A stretch of DNA of 18,348 bases, from the NCBI GenBank assembly GCA_915066865.1, contig CAJZEE010000038.1:1-18348 (forward strand). Reading direction: 5' to 3'. The notes under the pieces are model-generated. The model ran no database searches. It had not been told where the DNA came from and saw only the letters and a program-made list of their open reading frames with translations. A program made the position numbers and the translations under genes. Shown here piece by piece: positions 14,968 through 18,348 of this stretch. Numbering within the stretch: position 1 is the first letter of the stretch; each line of letters begins with the position of its first letter. This DNA is from an uncultured Veillonella sp. (GTDB taxonomy: Bacteria; Bacillota; Negativicutes; Veillonellales; Veillonellaceae).

Positions 14968-17319
14968 ATGAAACGCATGTGTAAAGCGAATTTATCCTTA
15001 GCGATTGCCCTGACGATTGCTAGCTCTGTAGTGCCGTATGTAATGGCAGAATATCCTGTTGTTAGTGCTGTTAAAGGTGAAACTTTAAACTTGGGAAAGG
15101 TACAAGGGACACTGTTTGGAATTGATGCAGATAATAAGAGTACTATTAATGCAGATTATGTATCTGGTAGACTAATGGATGGACGAAAGACTATCATTAC
15201 TAGTCAAAATGGAAGTACTGTGAATATTAAAAATGGCGATCTTCAAGTTGGTCGTGACAGTAATCCACTTGTTATTGCTAAAGGCGGTACTGTAAATCTC
15301 GGCGTAGATGGTAATAAGGGTAATTTTACTGGCCATGATATGTCCATTGAAGGCGATGTACGTATCGATGGTAGCAATACACATCCATCTGAAATTAATA
15401 TCGGTGTAGATAGTGATGAAGTACTATGGACTGGCTTTGCTCTCAACTTAGCAGATAAGAATGCAAAACAGCCAAACCATATCAATGTATTTCTTGGTGA
15501 TCGTGGTTATTGGGACCATATGTATCAAGGCGGTTTGAATGGTACTAGTTATAGCACAATGACAACTCCAAGCCGTGTACATCGTTTGGTCGGTTCAAAA
15601 AATCGTAATTTTGAATCCATAGTAACTCAAAGTGAGCATAATGAAATTCACATTGATAAATTAGAAGGCCATGTAAATTTTGTGTATGATCCAAATGGTG
15701 AGTATGATGATAAAGAGGATCCAAGTTATAAAGAACGTGAAAATATTGTAAATGGATTGACTCCAGAATCATTCTGGGGTGGTGATGTTCATATTACAAG
15801 TGCGGCACCTAATTCCGGTGCTCATATGTACACGAGTCGTAAGGGCTTAGACTTGTCTACTGAGGACAATGTAAATAAAGTTTTGGATAATTTGGCGCAT
15901 AAGGTGTACTACCATAATTATGTAAATGGTGAAAGAAATCTTCAAGGCACGGTTGCTATTGCTTCTGAAGGTGCTGAATCCGCGCGTTTTAAAGTATTAA
16001 CCGAAGGTCATGCTAAGGAAGGTGCTGTTATGTGGCAGGCCGATAAAAATGGTCAGGGTAAATATGAGTATGGTAAGGTGAAACCAACACCGCAACCGGC
16101 TCCGAAGCCTGAGGTAAAACCGGCACTGGCTCCAACACCTAAGCCTGAGGTGAAACCAGCACCGGTTCCAACACCTAAGCCTGAGGTGAAACCAGCACCG
16201 CAACCGGCTTCGAAGCCTAAGGTAAAACCGGCTCCGGTTCCAACACCTAAGCCGGAAGTGAAACCAACACCGCAACCGACTCCAAAGCCAGAGGTAAAAC
16301 CAGCGCCAGCGCCAACACCAACACCTAAGCCAGAGGTGAAACCAACACCGCAACCGACTCCGAAATCTGAAGAAAATCAAACACCAGCTCTTGCGCAGAA
16401 TCCTCAGATGCATGTGAATATGGGTGCCTTTGATACACCACATATGCGCGGCGTTCGTTCCGCCATTATGAGTAATATTAATGGTTGGAGAACGTTGACA
16501 GATAATATGTATCGTTCACGCGTATTACAACAAGGGGAACCGACAGGTATTTGGGCTCGTGTTGGTGGCGGTAAATACAGCTTTAGTGGAAACGGTGTCG
16601 ACACAGATACAACTTATACACGTATTCAAGGTGGTTACGATGCTAAAACTGGCAGCGGATGGACTATAGGTGGTCAAGTTTCCTATCTTCGTGGTAACGA
16701 TGATTACATTTTCAACGGCTCTGGTAAGGAAAAAGCTTTCGCTGTCGGTACGTATGGTTTGAAAGATCTTGGTAACAACCAATATATCCATATTGAGTCC
16801 CAAGTAGGTCGTGCATCTAATGATTTCACTGTTCGTAATGAGATTGGTGAAAAACTTTCTGGTGAGACTAAAACTAATGCGTATACAATTGGTGCACGCT
16901 ATGGTAAAACCGTGAAACTTTCAAATGGTACATATATCGAGCCACAAGCACAATTGAGCTATACTCACTTTGGTGGTGATAGCTTCAATGCTGGCAGTAT
17001 GCATGTAGATCAGTCTGGTGTGAGCAGTACAGTAGGCGGTCTTGGCCTTGAAATCGGTAAACATTTCGGCGCAGGTAATCTATATACTCGTCTTGGTGTT
17101 AACCATGTATTCTCCGGTACAGTAAAAACTACGTATACAAGTGGTGCTACTACTAAATACACTTCCGAGGACATTAAAGGCACTTGGACAGATTTAGCCT
17201 TTGGTGGTCGCTATGGTTTTAATGCAAATAACAGCATCTTTGCTGATATTAGTACAGGTCTATCTGGTGATTATAAGGCCGGTTGGTCTGTAAATGCAGG
17301 ATTTACACATAAATTTTAA
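14968..17319 (+). CDS. classical (type Va) autotransporter with Pro/Lys-rich spacer
   Basis: A 783-residue surface protein that exports itself. Residues 1-27 are a Sec signal peptide, with cleavage likely after VMA. The passenger (28 to about 371) has beta-helix-like short repeats rich in Gly, Asn and Asp, such as STVNIKNGDLQV and GGTVNLGVDGN. No protease triad or other catalytic motif is evident, so adhesin or biofilm function is more likely. Residues 372-469 are eight near-repeats of KPxPxPxPKPEV, a rigid spacer. From 493 (MRGVRSAIMSNINGWRTL) a linker helix leads into the beta-barrel (about 520-783), with GIWARVGGGKYSF near its start and a terminal strand SVNAGFTHKF ending in Phe, the BAM recognition signal. 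GAGAGG precedes the ATG. It has its own promoter with an overlapping palindrome, and no partner genes. Confidence 0.93.
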   Translation: MKRMCKANLSLAIALTIASSVVPYVMAEYPVVSAVKGETLNLGKVQGTLFGIDADNKSTINADYVSGRLMDGRKTIITSQNGSTVNIKNGDLQVGRDSNPLVIAKGGTVNLGVDGNKGNFTGHDMSIEGDVRIDGSNTHPSEINIGVDSDEVLWTGFALNLADKNAKQPNHINVFLGDRGYWDHMYQGGLNGTSYSTMTTPSRVHRLVGSKNRNFESIVTQSEHNEIHIDKLEGHVNFVYDPNGEYDDKEDPSYKERENIVNGLTPESFWGGDVHITSAAPNSGAHMYTSRKGLDLSTEDNVNKVLDNLAHKVYYHNYVNGERNLQGTVAIASEGAESARFKVLTEGHAKEGAVMWQADKNGQGKYEYGKVKPTPQPAPKPEVKPALAPTPKPEVKPAPVPTPKPEVKPAPQPASKPKVKPAPVPTPKPEVKPTPQPTPKPEVKPAPAPTPTPKPEVKPTPQPTPKSEENQTPALAQNPQMHVNMGAFDTPHMRGVRSAIMSNINGWRTLTDNMYRSRVLQQGEPTGIWARVGGGKYSFSGNGVDTDTTYTRIQGGYDAKTGSGWTIGGQVSYLRGNDDYIFNGSGKEKAFAVGTYGLKDLGNNQYIHIESQVGRASNDFTVRNEIGEKLSGETKTNAYTIGARYGKTVKLSNGTYIEPQAQLSYTHFGGDSFNAGSMHVDQSGVSSTVGGLGLEIGKHFGAGNLYTRLGVNHVFSGTVKTTYTSGATTKYTSEDIKGTWTDLAFGGRYGFNANNSIFADISTGLSGDYKAGWSVNAGFTHKF
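16081..16374 (+). repeat. 36-bp tandem coding repeats (eight units)
   Basis: Eight units, seven of 36 bp and one (16297-16338) of 42 bp, encode KP-x-P-x-P-x-P-KPEV. Units 3 and 5 encode the same peptide (KPAPVPTPKPEV). The last has diverged to KSEE. Units differ mainly at synonymous or Ala/Thr/Val positions. Copy number could change by slippage without loss of frame, altering the length of the spacer between passenger and barrel. Confidence 0.9.
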
Positions 17320-17421
17320 GCGAATTATTAATAGATAGGAGCGATTTTAGTACATCGATAATTGCATGACAGGTAAAGTCGTCTATTGATTCATTCATAT
17401 ATTTCTTTAAAACGTTTCTTA

Positions 17422-17450
17422 TTGTATCGAGCATTAGTTCGACTTATAAT
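17422..17450 (+). promoter_or_regulatory. promoter of the holin-like toxin gene
   Basis: TTGTAT (17422-17427), 17-nt spacer, TATAAT (17445-17450). The transcript would start near 17457 with a leader of about 52 nt. Confidence 0.75.
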
Positions 17451-17477
17451 AGGATTAGGATAGTCAACGAGGTTGGG

Positions 17478-17501
17478 CCTCTCTTTGTTAATGAAGGGAG
17501 G
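17478..17501 (+). promoter_or_regulatory. Shine-Dalgarno masking pair in the toxin leader
   Basis: CCTCTC (17478-17483) can pair with GGGAGG (17496-17501), the very strong ribosome binding site of the toxin, and GAGG (17469-17472) can compete for the same CCTC. Masked ribosome binding sites are typical of type I toxin mRNAs. Confidence 0.5.
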
Positions 17502-17508
17502 GGTGTCT

Positions 17509-17610
17509 ATGAGTGATTATGAGTTAATCATGCTAATTCTAGAGGTAATAACTGTAGTTATTGCCTTTGGAGCACTTGTGGCTCTTATTTGTCTTGGAAA
17601 AGACAAATAG
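17509..17610 (+). CDS. holin-like small membrane toxin of a type I toxin-antitoxin locus
   Basis: A 33-residue peptide starting MSDYELIMLILEV, with one membrane helix (about 7-29, Ile/Leu/Val/Ala rich) and a charged end GKDK. This matches the layout of the Firmicute putative holin-like toxins and of TxpA-type peptides: short polar N-terminus with Tyr-Glu, one helix, lysine-rich tail. AAGGGAGGGG (17494-17503) precedes the ATG at good spacing. It has its own near-consensus promoter, a leader able to mask the ribosome binding site, and an opposing minus-strand promoter just downstream, so its mRNA would be covered at its 3' end by an antisense RNA. The last codons form a 9-bp hairpin (17587-17608). 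If expressed without the antisense RNA it would be expected to depolarise the membrane; that is inference from the family. Confidence 0.75.
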   Translation: MSDYELIMLILEVITVVIAFGALVALICLGKDK

Positions 17611-17705
17611 CCCTTCGTTACCCGTAACTGGATAACTGAAAGGCCATTTCATCAATTATTTATAGTTCTGAGATGAGCCTAACGGAACCACTCGCTTGGC
17701 TATCT
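17598..17705 (-). ncRNA. antisense antitoxin RNA (copy B)
   Basis: An RNA of about 105 nt predicted from the minus-strand promoter at 17712-17740, running left into the 3' end of the toxin mRNA. It would fold with an outer GGCTA/TAGCC pairing, an AGGC..CATC/GATG..GCCT stem and a GTTAC/GTAAC hairpin. The CCTT...TAACGAAGG stem followed by CTATTTGTCTTTT is a plausible terminator. The same sequence is duplicated at 14630-14739. In that copy the GTAAC arm becomes GTGAC, which keeps pairing through a G-U. Converging toxin and antisense RNA with overlapping 3' ends resembles TxpA/RatA of Bacillus subtilis. Ends are estimates. Confidence 0.7.
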
Positions 17706-17711
17706 ACCTAT

Positions 17712-17740
17712 ATTATAGGGATAAAAATATATATCGTCAA
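17712..17740 (-). promoter_or_regulatory. minus-strand promoter of antisense RNA copy B
   Basis: On the minus strand, TTGACG (17740-17735), a 17-nt spacer and a perfect TATAAT (17717-17712). It is stronger than the toxin promoter, as expected for an antitoxin RNA. Confidence 0.85.
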
Positions 17741-17786
17741 ATTGAGATGAAATACATTATTATAATAACTACATATAAATAATCAT

Positions 17787-17885
17787 AAAAGCTGTACATA
17801 CATAGATTAGATTGAACGGCTTTGATGTCAAAACCAATGTGACATCAAAGGTAGTTCAAAAATCGATTGTGTGTACAGCTTTTTT
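17787..17885 (+). terminator. long imperfect hairpin ending in a T run
   Basis: Nested complementary arms: AAAAGCTGTACA (17787-17798) with TGTACAGCTTTT (17872-17883), TTGAAC with GTTCAA, and CTTTGATGTCA (17820-17830) with TGACATCAAAG (17840-17850) at the tip. It ends in six T residues. It can terminate the toxin mRNA, but at about 100 nt it is far longer than needed and may also be a palindromic mobile remnant or a stable small RNA. Confidence 0.6.
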
Positions 17886-17938
17886 GTGTTTTGGTTTTAG
17901 TGTGTTTGTGTGAAAATAGTCATTGGAAGAATAGACAG

Positions 17939-17992
17939 AAAAGGCTGTAATTGAATGCGATATAACTGCATTTCAATTACAGCCCCTTTTAG
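17939..17992 (-). terminator. bidirectional intrinsic terminator
   Basis: GGCTGTAATTGAATGC (17943-17958) and GCATTTCAATTACAGCC (17968-17984) form a 16-bp stem with one bulged base. AAAA before and CCTTTT after give U runs in both directions. It ends the minus-strand membrane protein gene, whose stop is 18 nt away. Confidence 0.88.
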
Positions 17993-18007
17993 GCTCTGTA
18001 AGAGGTT

Positions 18008-18265
18008 TTAGTTATCTTTCTTGATAAATTTCACGATAATACCGCCTACGGTCGATGCAATGCCGAGGCCGAGACAGAACATACCGATGGTGTGGATAAG
18101 AATGGATGTCTGGTTATTCTTGGAAATGGCCTGTGCCGCTTGTTGTGCATTGGTTGCATGTCTTGCGATTTCTACGTTGTTCGCTGATGGATCTGGAATA
18201 ATCAGCAAGATGATTACGGCGATGATTAAAGCTATAATACCCATTGGTAATAATTTGTTCTTCAT
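18008..18265 (-). CDS. small two-helix membrane protein of unknown function
   Basis: An 85-residue protein with helices at about 7-27 (LPMGIIALIIAVIILLII) and 54-79 (a Gly-rich segment, IHTIGMFCLGLGIASTVGGI). The 25-residue polar loop between them is rich in Ala, Gln and Asn (ATNAQQAAQAISKNNQTS), and the end is basic (KFIKKDN). A clean AGGAG lies seven bases before the ATG on the minus strand, and TATAAT (18318-18313) about 50 nt upstream is a likely -10, with no good -35. It is a single-gene transcript with its own terminator. I do not recognise the family. Its base composition is that of a resident gene and not of the accessory block. Confidence 0.78.
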   Translation of the reverse strand: MKNKLLPMGIIALIIAVIILLIIPDPSANNVEIARHATNAQQAAQAISKNNQTSILIHTIGMFCLGLGIASTVGGIIVKFIKKDN

Positions 18266-18348
18266 TGTAATTCTCCTTTTAAGAATTCATTAAACGTTGT
18301 TTATATATTTTGATTATACACTTATTATAAATATTTAAGAAGAGCTTA

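Larger units (their letters stand above)
17320..17508. other. region between autotransporter and toxin gene
   Basis: No hairpin with T run is visible directly after the autotransporter stop, so its transcript end is unknown. The region holds the toxin promoter and leader, described separately. No further gene is seen. Confidence 0.4.

Noticed and set aside
16081..16374. CRISPR-like array
   Set aside because: The units are contiguous with no unique spacers and keep the reading frame of the autotransporter.
15997..16443. Minus-strand 148-residue ORF rich in Arg, Leu and Cys
   Set aside because: A shadow of the proline/lysine repeats in the autotransporter; low complexity and no start signal.
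18021..18293. A + strand 90-residue ORF opposite the small membrane protein
   Set aside because: The minus-strand gene has a clean ribosome binding site, membrane helices, a -10 box and a terminator; the + strand reading has none.

Overview
The window looks like the chromosome of a diderm Negativicute, most probably Veillonella. It is AT-rich with Firmicute-style AGGAGG ribosome binding sites, yet it encodes Gram-negative envelope functions: ADP-heptose and LPS-core genes, a decayed outer-membrane porin with an aromatic C-terminus, and a classical autotransporter. The genus call is an inference from this mixture, not from a marker gene.

Layout. 1-4741: an LPS/polysaccharide cluster on the + strand, with the end of a flippase-like membrane protein, a GT4 glycosyltransferase, a GT9 heptosyltransferase-like protein, gmhA and hldE. 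The last two make ADP-heptose precursors and the two glycosyltransferases would use nucleotide sugars to build the core. 4746-5809: a complete IS30-family element, in opposite orientation, 4 nt after the hldE stop. 5857-12691: an AT-rich accessory block with two candidate defence cassettes. The first is an AAA/OLD-type ATPase overlapping a TOPRIM protein, preceded by a separately terminated gene for a membrane/coiled-coil protein. The second is a KAP-family P-loop NTPase followed by a four-helix membrane protein. A broken porin gene (8759-9551, three visible lesions) lies between them.

13071-18348: envelope genes of less AT-rich composition, with an acyltransferase-3 membrane protein, a small secreted protein, a 783-residue autotransporter with a Pro/Lys-rich spacer, and a small two-helix membrane protein on the minus strand. 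Flanking the autotransporter are two copies of a structured block of about 110 bp. Each carries a near-consensus minus-strand promoter (TTGACG, 17 nt, TATAAT or TTTAAT). The right copy lies against a 33-residue holin-like toxin gene with its own promoter and a maskable Shine-Dalgarno site, which makes a convincing type I toxin-antitoxin locus. The left copy keeps the antisense RNA but appears to have lost the toxin, so it looks like an orphan antitoxin.

The most novel-looking items are the duplicated type I toxin-antitoxin RNA, the two-gene ATPase/TOPRIM cassette, the KAP/4TM pair, a perfect 17-bp AT palindrome over the -10 of the autotransporter promoter, and a hairpin that can mask the start of the IS30 transposase in read-through transcripts. 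No tRNA, rRNA or CRISPR array was seen.
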